From: Amoebophrya sp. A120
Taxonomy: Eukaryota > Sar > Dinophyceae > Syndiniales > Amoebophryaceae
NCBI GenBank assembly: GCA_905178155.1
Contig: CAJINV010000008.1
Span: forward strand, 1,922,001-1,986,000
Direction: 5' to 3'
DNA length: 64,000 nucleotides
The translations under genes and the position numbers were made by a program. This document shows positions 21,401-32,822 of this stretch, piece by piece; positions within the stretch are counted from its first letter, which is position 1; every line of letters starts with the position of its first letter. The notes under the pieces were generated by a model. That model was not told the origin of the DNA. It saw nothing but the letters and a program-made list of their open reading frames with translations, and made no database searches.

Positions 21401-22544
21401 GCTAGATCGCCAAGTCCAGCTCCACGGATTCGCCTCGGAACCCTAGCAAAAAACCGAGGAAGCGCCCCATGGTGTGGCGTCTGTCTACTGCCCGCGCTTT
21501 CCATTGTGCGTGGCCTGTGGGAGATTTGGCGCAGCTAGCCGCATCCAGCGGATGGCTGACGACAAGCCGGCACGGTAGACACAAAAAGCCGCGCGCCCTG
21601 GTTATGAGAGAAGGCGGAGCAGCGTGCCATCGGCTGCCGAGGGGGGTTTCGCCAAAAAGCACCCGCAAGCCAAGTGCAACATGGCCCGCAGGCCGCGGCC
21701 TGCAGGGCCGCAGGCGAGAGGCGGGGGCGCGAGGGGGGGCCGCGGGAGGGGGTCCACACAGGGCCTCCCATAGGGCATATTTTTACCCCTAGCCCCGACG
21801 CTGTGGTCGTTTTGTCCCTTGCCAAAAAGGGGGCATCTCGGAGGGGCATCGCGGACGGGGATCCCGGACTCTCGTGTTGTCCTTTGTGAGGTCAATCTGC
21901 CCAGGTAGGAACACAACGAAGCCGGGGCACTTTGGGTAGCCTCACAAAATGGCTCCCAAGCTCGGCGGAAAGTGGCAGCAAGGCACAAACAAAACACAGA
22001 AAACGGCGGCAAGGTGCGACACGGCCGTCGCAACTACGTCGTCCTGCTGCCTTGCCACAGAAGGCTGGCCGCCGATCCTCTGCCCCCTGCGAACCTTCGT
22101 GCCCTATCTGCGCCAGGCCCTCGTGTGCAGTATCCCGGCGCCCCTGCGTGGAGACAACCGAGGCGAAGCCGTGGAGCTGGATATCGGCGATCTAGCACCC
22201 TACAACCCTTTGAAAGCGTCTACTTTACATAGCTAATTCACATAAGGCAAGCTAGTGTATTTTAACTAGCGAAATTACTTATGTTCAATTCGTTTACTGT
22301 GAAAAAAAAAAAAATTATCCCCTTGGGTGCGTTGCCTGTTGGGCACGTTGTCCTCCTCATACCTTCCTTCGCCTGTGTATAATGTCTCCACAGGTTCGCG
22401 AAAGATATTTCTGTTCCTCTCACCTTCTTGCTCTATGCCGTATCCACGAAAACAGGCACGGAAAAAACTCCTCAGACAGTTAAAAACTGGCATCCGGCTG
22501 CATGTTCCACCTCCCTGCGAATTGGGCCGCCGCTTCTCCGCCAT
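12478..22544 (-). CDS. Polytopic membrane protein with split, degenerate class III cyclase domain
   Basis: Six exons join in frame: 22544-22362, 21231-19931, 19673-19583, 19212-19033, 18770-18749 and 18491-12478, giving 2,597 codons. The start ATG (MAEKRRPN) is tentative, since the frame is open further upstream. A basic segment (KKKKRRRRKRTKK) precedes about six membrane helices, including GGVLLLFSFF, WNLIIFYMLALFVF and FLLFFVIMSLLLLF. Then comes QIIQNLVPKAMADEI, like the helix before the catalytic core of class III cyclases. The cyclase fold is recognisable in two parts: QALDKVFSLLDLITETHGID..AAAGIP, and after roughly 480 low-complexity residues, NVKIAVHSGPFAGGLI..DYHLWG. Both metal-binding Asp positions appear replaced (VQV and GVYY), and the Asn/Arg of the usual VNVASR are missing, so cyclase activity is doubtful. 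A regulatory pseudo-cyclase is inferred. All five introns are introners. Confidence 0.65.
18497..18748 (-). mobile_element. Introner element, 252 bp, target repeat GGTAG
   Basis: Family A. Left end TATCAACCGTAAAAGTGTCT, right end inverted as TATCAAAAGTAAAAATGTCT; both run on to GGGTCTGGAA. GGTAG flanks at 18492-18496 and 18749-18753. Removal joins L-Y-L-C-Y-Y in frame. Internal TGTCATGC motifs occur several times. Confidence 0.92.
18776..19032 (-). mobile_element. Introner element, 257 bp, target repeat GATGA
   Basis: Family A, ends CATCAAATG and CAATCCATA; GATGA flanks at 18771-18775 and 19033-19037. With the neighbouring element at 18497-18748 it isolates a 22-nt exon coding PGYSCLY. Removal gives L-V-F-I-P-G-Y in frame. 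Confidence 0.92.
19217..19582 (-). mobile_element. Introner element, 366 bp, diverged, with internal hairpin
   Basis: Ends TGATCAACTGCAAGGCGATG and, inverted, TATGCACTGCAAACATAATC; both keep the CTGG-TCTGGACGAA part. Only a 4-bp repeat, CGTG, is seen (19213-19216 and 19583-19586). Removal joins E-A-R-T-G-I-S in frame. It is older or more diverged than its neighbours and holds a near-perfect hairpin at 19388-19436. Confidence 0.8.
19388..19436. repeat. Perfect hairpin inside an introner
   Basis: A 23-bp arm, ending in GCAAAACATAATAAAAG, is followed by CCG and its exact inverse. It is AT-rich and unlike the rest of the element, so it may be a secondary insertion or a structure that helps splicing. 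Confidence 0.85.
19679..19930 (-). mobile_element. Introner element, 252 bp, target repeat TCCAG
   Basis: Family A. Ends TATCAACTGTAAAAATGTCT and, inverted, TATCAAATGTAAAAATGTCT. TCCAG flanks at 19674-19678 and 19931-19935. Removal joins L-L-C-L-L-D-H-C-Y-L within a membrane segment. Internally GCATGACA and TGTCATGC alternate. Confidence 0.93.
21237..22361 (-). mobile_element. Giant introner element, 1,125 bp, target repeat CCTTC
   Basis: The outer ends are inverted over about 60 bp (TATGAGGAGGACAACGTACC against TATGAGGAGGACAACGTGCC). CCTTC flanks at 21232-21236 and 22362-22366. A second inverted pair lies inside: GGTTGTAGGGTGCTAGATCG near 21390 and its inverse near 22190. Removal with one repeat joins G-E-G-R-N-K-N-K in frame. 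The 1-kb interior is GC-rich with no recognisable gene. It may be a composite of an element nested in an introner. Confidence 0.8.
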
Positions 22545-25129
22545 TCTTGTCGTACTGTGCTCATAGTGTCGGAGGTTGCTCTGATTGAGTGCGCCACGGC
22601 TTTGGATTTTCACCGTCCCTCCGAGCGACACGCCTCTTCGTTGTCGGGCATAAAAATCTTGATAGTACGAAGCATTGTGTTCGTTTCTTCTCGACGCACT
22701 GCACAACGAAGGACAGCAGCGTAGGAAGTTGTAGTGGAATAGCGGAAGTCCCTTCTTCCGTCGCTTGGCTTTTGTTGTTCGGCGCGCCCGCCGCCCGTCC
22801 CGGCACCCACACCGCGTGCTCCGGCACCAATGCAGAAAGACAATCAGGAACGATGGCCACCTCCGCGGGTTGAAACGACGCTGGCACTTCTGAAACCAGC
22901 GCCGGTGCTCCTCTCTCTGTGCGCGGGCCCCCGCATCTCCCCGGGCAGCCGAAAGTGTCGCTTTGTGTCTTCTCTTCTTCAATGTCAATATGCAATTTAC
23001 AAATCAAGCACCCCCACCCACAGATCGTCAGTACGCAAGACGTGGTGCAACCACGAATCGGCCTCTGTAAAAATGCGACAACGGCAAAACCTTCTCGGAT
23101 AGATAGGACAAAAGGCCCAGGTTTTTAAGCCAGTTAATTTTTGTTGCTGCATCAATCGATGATCCTGTCCATAAATATCTCGTCAGTGAACCATGATACA
23201 TTTGATGGCGAGGGCACAAGGTCATTCTATACTCTTCCGCACGCTTCTCGTAATTTCATCTCGTGTCCTCGGCGAATCGTGCCTCAGGCGGTGGTGGTTC
23301 GCGTCAAAATTGCGCCCCCACACCCGCCCACGATTCGAACGGTGTCGTCCGCGATCGTGAAAGTTAGGCTCTTCGTCCGTACAACTCGCGTGCTGCTGCT
23401 GCTGCTGCTGCTGCCGTGCTACAGGGGTAACGATGCGATGTGCGGGAGTTACTAACGTGCCGCGGCGGTAATCGTGCCGCTGCTGGCTGCCTGGTTCCGT
23501 GCGGTCGCGCACCGGCTTTTTCTGCAATGCCGGAGCCACACCGTGGCCCTTCTTGAGCATCATCTTCTATCTTGTTTGAGGGACGCGGCCGCTCGCCCCC
23601 TGCATGGAAATTGTCGTCGCGTGGCGACGGACAACTACCTTTTCTTCGGTCGACGTCGACAATCTTTCCTCATCCTCGCTCTCGTTCGCTGCAAAAGATA
23701 AAGAGGTCGTCATCCTTATCACGAAGATAAGAGCGCTCGCAATCGAAACCGCCTCCCGGCTCGGCGTGGCCGTTGCCTTTGCCGGCAAGTTTTTCTCCTG
23801 CCTCACACGACAATGTACATCTTCTGCAACGACATTCTCCATCTTCGTTCATCCACCGTTGACGATCATAAGCGGAAACAAACTTCTTGAGCTTTCCAGC
23901 AGGTGAAGGTCACCTTCGGTGGAAAGCGAAGGTCCCCTAGCCCTACACCTTCGGTGCTGCACTATCATACTTAAAATACTACATATTCGCGATTAGAAGA
24001 CTTTGCACATCACTTAGATCGCTACAGAACCTTCAAAAATGCATAGTGCCTACGCCTCTAGCAGAAGAAGAAAAATTTTCTCCCGAGTCGCAGTTGTCTC
24101 CAAAAGTGGCTCTTGATTTTGATCGCTACTCTCTCACATTAGTATTGGAACCATTGAGCCATTTCTTTGCGCTTCAACGACTTCAAGCACCAACCGATCT
24201 TCAGATCATCTTCGACGACTCTACAGGCAAAAACCACGACCCAATCCATTGGCGATCGAACGAGAAAAAAAGACATGCAAGCAAAAGATTCGCACGCGCG
24301 CTGCAAAACGATACCTGCATGCAGCATCAAATAAAATGAAATGTTGGTGATACAGCTGCTCCTCGCGGCACCACAGCAAAACCGACAATTTTCTTTCGGT
24401 GGGTCGGTGGATTTTCACGAAAAAAAAATTTTTGCCGTTGCACGACGAGGGGCAGTCGTACAATACAAGTCTTTTTGCCCCTCATTTTCCTGGTCCCTCT
24501 TGTCTCACCGGCGCGCAGCGTCTACTAGCTGTGGGATCTTCTACACCGCTCTCGTTCGTGTGAGCGACGCTTTTATCGGCGCAGGTCGTAAATCAATGTC
24601 GTGGTCTAAAGACCTGTCAGTCATGATCCAGTCTTCATCCATTCTGAGACGCCAAGTCCTAGGAGAACACAACGAGAAATCCCAGAAATGACAGATATTT
24701 TGCAGCAGTACGCAGCCTTAAGTGGACGAAGTCCCGGACTGCTAAGCAATAATCCATTGGGCTACTTCTGCTGGGAAAGACATTTTATCTTCCCAAAAAT
24801 TCTATTCATATGTCACCCGTGAGGTTCTTTGATATGCTCTCAAATCCCACTTGTCTACGGCAGCAGGTCATAGCAGTCGTACTGAGTTTCTCAATCTTCG
24901 AAAGGAGGTTCGCAGCAAGCAGCAAAGCGGAATCTCGTCCGAGCATTGATCATTTATATGTAGTAGATTTACTAATCCTAGCGTGAAAACCAATCCACGA
25001 AAATTTCCCAAAAACACTTCTCATGAAAAATGTCGCCGGACAAAATAACAGGCTTCGCTTATCATGGCCACGACCAGCGCTTCCCGTCGTGCATCGAAGA
25101 ACGAAGGTGGTTTGATGAAATCTGTGTCG
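22545..25129. other. Long intergenic stretch, no supported gene
   Basis: About 2.6 kb. The frame of the cyclase-like gene stays open on the minus strand to about 22988, so its start may be further upstream than I chose. A minus-strand frame 23842-23222 is broken by one stop and encodes a polyglutamine run. The rest (23900-25100) is AT-rich with only unconvincing short frames. It should hold the KH gene 3' UTR and the promoter of the cyclase-like gene. Confidence 0.45.
23392..23414. repeat. GCT/CAG trinucleotide repeat
   Basis: A 23-base uninterrupted run of GCT units on the plus strand; on the minus strand it would encode seven glutamines in an uncertain frame. Confidence 0.95.
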
Positions 25130-28100
25130 CTATGATGTTTGCTCGACCGGCGGTGGCGGCGGCGGTTGCGCCGCGTCGCCTGCTGCAGCCGGGTTGCCGG
25201 CCATCGCCATGGGATTCATTCCGCTTTGCATCATTTGCTGCATCAGCTGCTGCTGTTGCATCATCATCTGCTGCATCATTTGCTGCTGCTGCGGGTCCAG
25301 GTTCTGCATTTGTGCGGCCATCATCATCGGGTTCCACGTATGCCAGAGAAAAAAGCCAGCATGGCATATTTGAAAAAAAAGGAAAACAAAGAGCGACAAT
25401 ACACAGGCAACATTTTTCGAGGCCCCGCCCAACATAGGAAGCTGTTTAGAATGAAGGCTATGGTGCAAGACAAACTGAAACTTATTGCCATGCCCATGTG
25501 TATATTTTTGCATGATCATTATCAAACATGGCAGGCTCGCTTTATTCTTTTCTGGGATACATAGCGCCCGGCTGCATGCCAGGAGGCCCCGGTTGTCCCC
25601 CTGCCATCGGGTTATTATTCATGTTCATGCCGGGCCCGCCAGGTCCCATGCCGGGGGCGCCCATCATCCCGCCACCACCTCCCATGGGTCCCCCCATGCC
25701 GCCGCCGCCACCGTGCCCTTGCGGAACCATATTTGGGTTGTTTGGGTCGCCATACTTTCCGCCGTAATTGTTGCCGTCCTTACTGTTGTTCCAACCGCCC
25801 TTTCCGCCGTCATTTTGGTTGTAGTTATTGCTCCAGCCTCCTTTGTTGTAGCCCTTGTTAAAGCTTTTACCCTGCGAAAAGAAGAATGAATATGAATTTT
25901 TTTTTCAGTGTCTCCTTTTCCACAACGACGAACGAATCGCGTGTCTGCGTGTCTTTTCCAACTTCATTTCATGAGGTCTAGTACTTTCATTTTGTCCAAA
26001 CGTACTTACATTGTGTGTAAGTGTATTGAAAACTGTAATATATAACTTCTGGTAGTGGTGCCCAACATCTCCTACAAAAACTACTGATAGGTCGCGTTTG
26101 GAAGTAAGTACCTTTCCCTTGCCGCCATCGAACTTTCCTCCGCCTTTACTCATGTCGCGCATCTGCTCGCACTCTTTGACTCGCTCTTCGACAATCTTCG
26201 CGGCCACGGCCACCTGGTCGGGTGCGCCGGGTCCGACCTTCAACTTGCCGCAATTCACGGTCGGGTCGCGAGAGGGGTTCTGCGAAATAGACACCGACAT
26301 CTGCGGTATCCCGGAAGCTGCAAAAGACGCTTTTAACCTTTCAATGCCACTCCCCTGCGATCCGATCATCTGCAATGGTTTTTGATGCGAGAATTTTCTG
26401 TATGCTGGTACAGTTTCGGTTTCCTATGATCTTCACGAAAAATAACATTAAGAGAATGAATACTCCCAGCCACAGAAAAATATTTTCGCGGCCGAAAGCA
26501 GCACCATGAGCGACGCCCATGACGCTTTCGCTTGCGAATGAACAACGCGGAACATGGGGTGATCTTTAGCTCATCGATAAAATGCGAATACCGCGCCCAT
26601 CAGCTCTTTCGGCACTTCGACCTCGGCCACTTCCATGCCCGGAGGGCAGTAATCGCCCGCGCCGCTGTTGTATCCACCTTTCTTCCCGCCCTCGCCGCCA
26701 CTGTATCCGCCTGCGCCCTTGTGTGACGCGGCGCCCGGGTCACCGCCGGCTGCCATCTGCTGAAAAGTAAGCGGGTTGGTCCGCGGCCGCTGCCCGAGCA
26801 GCTCCTCTGATTTCATCTGAATCAGTTCCTCGCACTTCGCAATAATGTCTGGCGGCGCGGGACCCACACGGAGCACGCCCTGCGGTCGTAATCGTATGGA
26901 GTTTTTTTATCAAGTAAGCACCCAAGCTTGCGTGGTGAGAGAGGTAGAGCCACCATCATTATTTTTGGAAGTATCCACAACAGCTTTCGATACCAGAACA
27001 CACGAGAAGCGCTTCGAATGCGGTGCGCGGTTCTGATCATCAAGAAATATGAAAATGAATATCTACTTTGATCGCCACAAATAAAACATAGATACTTCTG
27101 ACGCCGTCCCCACTTTGGGCTGCGAGGCAATTTCGATGCGGACTTTGGCCGCTTTTCGGATTTGTGCGAGCGTGCTTTGTCTTGGGCCGATAATTCCGCC
27201 CATCAAGGTCGCTGGAATGGTGAGTTCTTTTACTATGCCGCCCGGGTATGCCGGCCCCAGGTCCTGAAGTTCGGCCAATTGCGCTGCTGCGTCAATCTCC
27301 TTCGCGACGATGGCAACATACTCTCCCCTCTCGTCAAGCATGGTTGGTGGTATGTTCGCGGGTACGCCGGTCGCCTGTGCCTGCGCTTGTCCTGCAGAAG
27401 TTGTATTTTTAAGGTGGTCTTATTTTTTGACCAATGACTTGCAATTTGGGTTTATTGCTTGCATATACCGTACAAATACTTCATTTACCTGACCACGTGT
27501 GTGTCCTAAGCGCATTATTTCATCCTTTCTGCAATCACACTGATTCACAGCAGGTTCTCAACGAACAAGCAGAAAAGCTAGCAGCAACACCAAATCACAT
27601 CAGCAGACAAGGCTGCATTTTTACAAGCTTCAGTACCTCTGGCAACGTAGTCGAGAAGTTTTTCGTTGACGAGCGTAACGCATTGATCGACACTCTCTAA
27701 TGCGCCAGGACCTATCTGCAGTTTTCCAAAGGGCATCTGCGGGTTGCTTATTACCTGTGAACAATGAAGCATATTGTTATTGCGTATTGAAGATACCTGC
27801 CCGCAGGCGCTAGAGCACAAGCGAAAAATGGGATGGAAACAACATCATTCGAGTGGTCCGCTAATTTTGCTTTCCCGACTGTAATTATCTTCCATCGCGA
27901 TTGACAACCAGCAACCACACTAAGAATGATTTGCAAAAGTACAGAAGCAGAGCCCGAAAGTGAGTCATACCTGCACGTGAACGCCTGTCGCTTGTCTGAA
28001 TGTAGAAATTGTGGCTCCTTTTGGTCCTATTACGTGGCCCATCACAGCAGAGGGTATTTCCATTTCTTTGCTGATTCCGCTATTTGGCTTGCTATGTCCG

Positions 28101-28598
28101 CCTCCAGAAACACCCGCACGAAGTTGCTGTTGTGTATGAAGAAAGAAAAATTGACTCTTTTTAGCAGGAATTTTCGCACAAGCTACCAAAACTGTCTTAT
28201 GCATTCATTGAGCATGTGGTCTGCGGGTGGTGGTCGACTTCTGCACACTCCCATCAGCTACAAATGTTTCGAAACATTCTAGAAGCCTTCAACAAGAATG
28301 GAGAGATGGCCAACAAGGACCACGACCAGCGCAACCCTGGCTGAGACTGGTCGTGACAGCATTAAGTTTATTGCATAGCACCAGAAACAAGTTCACACTG
28401 AAGTTGTACCTGTGGCGTTTGGGAAACCCCTCCGGAAGGTACTGAACCATACTGAGGCGCAGCCTTGAAGGTGTCGGTGACCCAATCCGGCACCTCGGCC
28501 GCAGCTTGATCGACGTTGTTCTCCTCGTCAGCATCGGCCCACTTGCTCTTTCTGGTTCGCCGCCGACTGCGGCTCCTTTTTCTGCTGTTTTCTTCCAT
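25130..28598 (-). CDS. Three-KH-domain RNA-binding protein
   Basis: Eight exons (28598-28410, 28126-27971, 27754-27637, 27391-27096, 26879-26592, 26369-26112, 25871-25560, 25333-25130) join to 607 codons. The N-terminus is Arg/Ser-rich (MEENSRKRSRSRRRTRKSKW), suggesting nuclear or spliceosomal targeting. KH1 lies near residues 85-150 (VMGHVIGPKGATISTFR, complete GPKG loop). KH2 is near 210-275 (LMGGIIGPRQSTLAQIR, last Gly of the loop replaced by Gln). KH3 is near 335-410 (ELMGAMIGSQGSGIERLK). The C-terminus is Gly/Asn-rich, then Met/Gln-rich (QQQQMMQQMMMQQQQ) and a Pro run. This order resembles hnRNP K/PCBP or FUSE-binding-like proteins, which bind single-stranded pyrimidine- or G-rich RNA. 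Six introns are ordinary GT-AG (for example donors GTACAA, GTATGA); only the last is introner-like. The contrast with neighbours suggests older introns. Confidence 0.8.
25339..25559 (-). mobile_element. Introner-like intron, 221 bp, degraded target repeat
   Basis: Ends TATGCCAGAGAAAAAAGCCA and, inverted, TATCCCAGAAAAGAATAAAG, then GCATGGCATATTTGA against GCCTGCCATGTTTGA. Flanks CCACG and CATAG match at only two of five positions. Removal keeps the frame (Q-P-G-A-M..N-P-M-M). It is the single introner-like intron in the KH gene and looks old. Confidence 0.65.
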
Positions 28599-30373
28599 CT
28601 CAACAACGGTGTTCGTTGTTGATTGATTTCTTTTTTTTGTTTGAAAAAGATGATGACTGTTTGATTCAAAATTATATTACTCGAGGACTTTTATTGTTGA
28701 AAGGATTTTATTTCCTTAGGTTTGGAAAGTGAATCTCTTATTTTTTCCGCATTCAGATGTTGAAAATGGAGGAAGCGACCGGAACTCTTGGATTGTGTCC
28801 GATTTGATCCGAGGTAACTTCAAAAACGACAAAGCCCAACATAGAGGAGGACTTCTGAACGTAAGTTAGTGATTCGTCACTTGTTTGGGGGAGTAAAACT
28901 CCTGTTCTCAATAGTGAATGGGGGAGATGGTATTGTGGGAAATCAGCTATATTCTTTTTCGTCAGCAACTTCTGCTTTAGTTTGTTTCGTTTCTGCTCGT
29001 CACGACACCTTCTTTCATCTTTTTTTTCATAATTCAACAGATAGATTGACACGACAGACAGTCTCCGGGATTCGCCTTCTTTTTGATGGGGAAAATAAAA
29101 TCAACTTTGTCCAGGCTGTGCCGCAGCTTTATTTTCGCGATTTGTCAATAGAGCGTGCGAGCTATCATAATAGAAAAATGCTGACCCACATTTTCATTTC
29201 GGTTCTTGTCTAGAAGTGCAGGCTGCAAAATCATCTTTTGCAATATATTTTTGAACCGAAGATCGAAAAAAGAAACCACGACGATTTTGCAAAAAAAAAA
29301 TTGTGCGCTCTGAGTGTCCGTGAAAAAATCTACATCATGTTATTGTAGTCGGCGTCTGCCTTCTTTGAAGAAGGTGGCACACACATCAAGATACGCCATC
29401 TGCATATCTTGTGGAGGTAATAAATCTAAATTATCCATACAGCAGCACTAGCGAATCTTCTTGTGGGCTGCAAACTAGATGAGCCGTCCAGTGCGATTTC
29501 GTTTCTCTCTTACGTATAATGGAGCTGAGATTTTTTTGGATCCAAATTTAACATATGTATTTTGCGCGATAGCGCTCTTCCATACTCAATTCTAGAACAG
29601 GTGGCGTGAAAGGAACTTCTTCAGCGCGGTACGGTTAGTTGTACTTAACTTTAGCATCCGGATCGATTTTTGCGTGCAAAATTGCCTTGTCCGTGTGCCT
29701 AAACTAAATTGCGCCAAAAAGAAAGGGACGGAACTACTGCCGTGGCAGTGGCCACGCAATTATTTCGAAAGTACAACTTAGAACAGCTGCGCACTCGTGT
29801 TGATTCCTTGCGCAACCGAGTCAAGCACTTCTGCGCAAGCGGGCGACCTGCCCACGCAAAGCCGCCCATGAGTTTGATTCAGGTATGCCGTTGTAGTGTA
29901 CATGATTCGCCGACACGACATAGACGTAGCATCTTTATCTTCTACCAAAATGCATGAAACAGTAATAATGACAAGAGCGAAAGATTCTGAATCCTCGCTT
30001 GTTTATTTTACATGTGAGGCAACGGCAGAAAAAAATCACATCGACCTTTCGTGTTCAAAAATCCTAGAAAACTGCATGCATGACAACGTCATACTCTGTC
30101 GTTCTTCTGCTATTCAATTCTTAGTCACTATACACTTTCAGAAAAACGCAGTATAATTTTCATATCGCCAGGTTCGTTTCAAATAGGTGAATGATGGATA
30201 AACTTAAAGTTCGCTATGCCAGAAGAAAGAAAAATTATCGTGAAACAAGTAAAACGTCAAGATTTAGTGGCTAGTCGCACAGGTTGACATAAGATAGTCG
30301 ATAGTAGTAGGAACAATAATATAAAATCATGACCGGATCGAACCCCGGCGTGTTCTTGTCTTGGTGCCCATTA
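28599..30373. other. Intergenic stretch, AT-rich, no supported gene
   Basis: About 1.8 kb between the SFLQ-motif gene and the KH gene. It is AT-rich, with an inverted pair TGCAAAATCATC / GACGATTTTGCA around 29226-29296. Short frames on either strand lack motifs, and I could not fold a tRNA. Confidence 0.5.
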
Positions 30374-32822
30374 TTAACGCGTGGGACTTACGTCTTCTTG
30401 CACGCCGGGCTCGAGAAACGACGAAGCTCGCGTCTGGACCGCTTGTCTCTTCCCTTGCTCCTTTAGTTCGGTTTGATAGTCGGCTACTTTTGCTACTTGA
30501 TCCGGAAAAAACCGCCGCGCCGCCTCCCTGCCCAAATTGTGTCGTCCGGTCTTCATCCCTGACCACCCAAGGACTCTTAGTTCTCGACTCAGGCCATTTC
30601 GCCACATGTTGATCCCGCGCTCCACGACTGCTGCTTTTCGTAACACCTCCTCCTTCCGGGCATCTGGGGCCCGCCAGCAGTGCGATCCGCCGAACACCGA
30701 GCCACTGGCATCGAGGAGAAAGACTGGGGAGCCGATATCCAACTGCACCCCTGCGTCCTCCTTGCCGGCAACGCACGACCGCACACCCATGCTCGTCTCC
30801 CCGGGTGCTTGTGCGACGGAGAGCAGGGACGCAAACCGCGCCGCTTCCTCGTTCGTAACAAACACGAAGACGTACTCAGTTTGTGGTGAAGAATCTAAAT
30901 TCAGCAGTTGCTTCTCTTGAAGAAACGACGGCGCTTGTTGTATCGCGGCCAGTCTTTGCCGCTCCACTGCAGCGGCGGCCGACCTGGCCACCGCTGTCTC
31001 ACCATCGGACTTGACATTCATCGAGGTTGTTGCAATCTCGGTTGTAGTAGCCATTTCAGTAGTGAAAGACGCATCAGATGCGGCCATACCATTACCGGTG
31101 GTCCCCTCCGCATCCTCCAGAAACGCCAGCTGCTCTTTGCTGTGCTCTAGTACTGAAGCCACATCCTCATTCATCTGCTCTTCGGGTCGTGCCACTAGCA
31201 CTGCCTCCCCTGTATCAGACAGCGCTACCGCGGACGTCCCCTCACTCGTCTTTACGTTTGGGTTCGGTTCCCTTGGCGCGAGGAACTTCTTCGAGGGATC
31301 ATGCGGGACCTTTCCGATATCTGCAATCATGTCGCCAAATGCGGACGCAAACTGTTGCAAGAAGCTAGAAAAAGAAAATCCACTGCTAGGCGTCGCACTT
31401 CCATCCCCCACAACAAGTGTGTCGCTTGCGTCTTGTTTTCCCTGACGGTGTTCACTCGTTGCTTGTTCACGACCTTCTACTTTCCCACTGCCCTCGATTA
31501 TTTCGTCGCTGCTGTCGGAGTCGGACCGAGCTGCACTGTTCTGAGACTCTTGCATCAACTCATCAGATTTAGTTTCATACTGTAAAAGGGACCCCCTGTC
31601 TTCTTCTTCAGCTAATTTTGGGCTGTAGAAGTACTGCTCCGGGTGGTTCGTTGGTGCGCTCATGTGGACCCGGAGTGCGCGATCTTCTTGGAGAAACGAC
31701 TTCAAGGCGCGGTCGGTACCGAAGTGCGCAGCAGCGGAGCTGCGCTCGCCGGCAGACTCGCTCTCGTCCTCGTCACCATGATCAACACCTTTCGGGAACT
31801 GAGTTTTTCCTGTGGTGAGTCCACCACCTTGGACAAAAGAGGAAGAGTGTGTTGCAATGCCCAATTCCGCTCCTCCGCGCGGAGGCATTTGAAGGAGTAT
31901 CCCACGGGTAGGCAACTGCATTTTCGGCGAAAAAAACAATTTCTCCGGATCAATGCCGTCCCAGACGCTCGTGAGGTCATTGGAAACAAAGATCTGGTCG
32001 CCCCCCAACAGCAGGCCTTGTTGAATCGGCTGCTTCAGCCACTTCCACACGTCATCACCCTCGTCCCGTCCCTTTGCCAGCAACAGTTGTGCTGCGCTCC
32101 GTGCGTACTTTGGTAGGCTACTTGCGAGGCCTCGCAACAATTGCAGGCTGCTGCTTCTCGCTGCAGTAGCCCTCGCCCACGTCGCTTGGTGCGCTACCGC
32201 GTGCGTCCACGCGCTCGCTGCTAGCCCGTAGCTGATCGCGATCACGCCGGCCACAGCAGACACGTATCCACTGCAACTATGTCTAGGTCTGGAAACTTGT
32301 AATGCTAGGCTGTGAAAAATGAACGCTCTGCAATGCACAGCGAAGCATAAGAAATATTTGCCCAGCTACGTGACGCGCATCCCGCATGACGTTTTTGCAT
32401 GACAAGCAAAATGGCCACTTCGTGGACACGACGCATCATACATACATAAGCTCTACAATAACAGTCATGACAAACCTAGCATTCTTCAAGAACCTGAAGA
32501 CATCTTCTTTGCGTTTGATAACGAGGCACTCACCACCATCTCGGCACGTACGCTTCCCAGGGCACGTCGTTCCGGGTCCGTAGAAATTTGGGAGAGCTTC
32601 ATCAGGTCCCCCTCCGCGCAAACGCCGTTAAACGGCATTTGAAACTCATCACGCCACATGTCGTGCACGGCCTCGCAATTCTTGAACCGGACTACGCCAA
32701 ACCCGTGGGTCGGATTGGGCTTGATCTCGCCGTTCGACGTGTCCATCTCCTGCAAATATCACAAGGGAAAATCTCCTGAGACCCCCCCCCTACACAGTTC
32801 TATTCTCGAGCTGGACGATCAT
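30374..32822 (-). CDS. Hypothetical protein with repeated SF[LV][QE] motifs
   Basis: Exons 32822-32796 (tentative 27-nt first exon), 32749-32521 and 32259-30374 join to 714 codons. The first intron has GT-AG ends; the second is introner 32265-32520. The second exon contains HGFGVVRF, like RNP1 of an RRM, but the rest of that fold is not clear. Then comes a hydrophobic stretch SAVAGVIAISYGLAASAWTHA, a possible membrane anchor. The remainder is acidic and low-complexity, with five motifs of the form S-F-[LV]-[QE] (SSFVQ, KSFLQ, SSFLQ, PSFLQ, SSFLE). Near the C-terminus YVFVFVTNEEAARFASLL and IGSPVFLLDASGSVFGG look folded. I do not recognise the family. The membrane segment and lack of catalytic motifs suggest a structural or trafficking role, but this is inference. 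Confidence 0.55.
32265..32520 (-). mobile_element. Introner element, 256 bp, diverged family A
   Basis: Ends TATCCACTGCAACTATGTCT and, inverted, TATCAAACGCAAAGAAGATG. Flanks ACACG (32260-32264) and ACGAG (32521-32525) match at three of five positions. Removal of the element with one flank gives V-V-S-A-S-S-A-V-A-G in frame. Confidence 0.75.

Noticed and set aside
22275-22361. Coding continuation YEEDNVPNRQ at the right end of the 1.1-kb element
   Set aside because: It is the terminal inverted repeat; the same peptide appears on the opposite strand at 21237, so it is element sequence rather than exon.
23222-23842. Minus-strand gene with polyglutamine
   Set aside because: The frame contains a stop, no splice sites restore it convincingly, and composition is uninformative.
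24046-24339. Plus-strand frame of 97 codons
   Set aside because: No motif, AT-rich context, and opposite to the direction of all supported genes.
28753-29052. Minus-strand Lys-rich frame of 99 codons
   Set aside because: Low-complexity, AT-rich, no splice partner and no motif; treated as spacer.
30290-30360. Possible tRNA B box (GGTTCGATCC on the minus strand)
   Set aside because: No matching acceptor stem or D arm could be formed around it.
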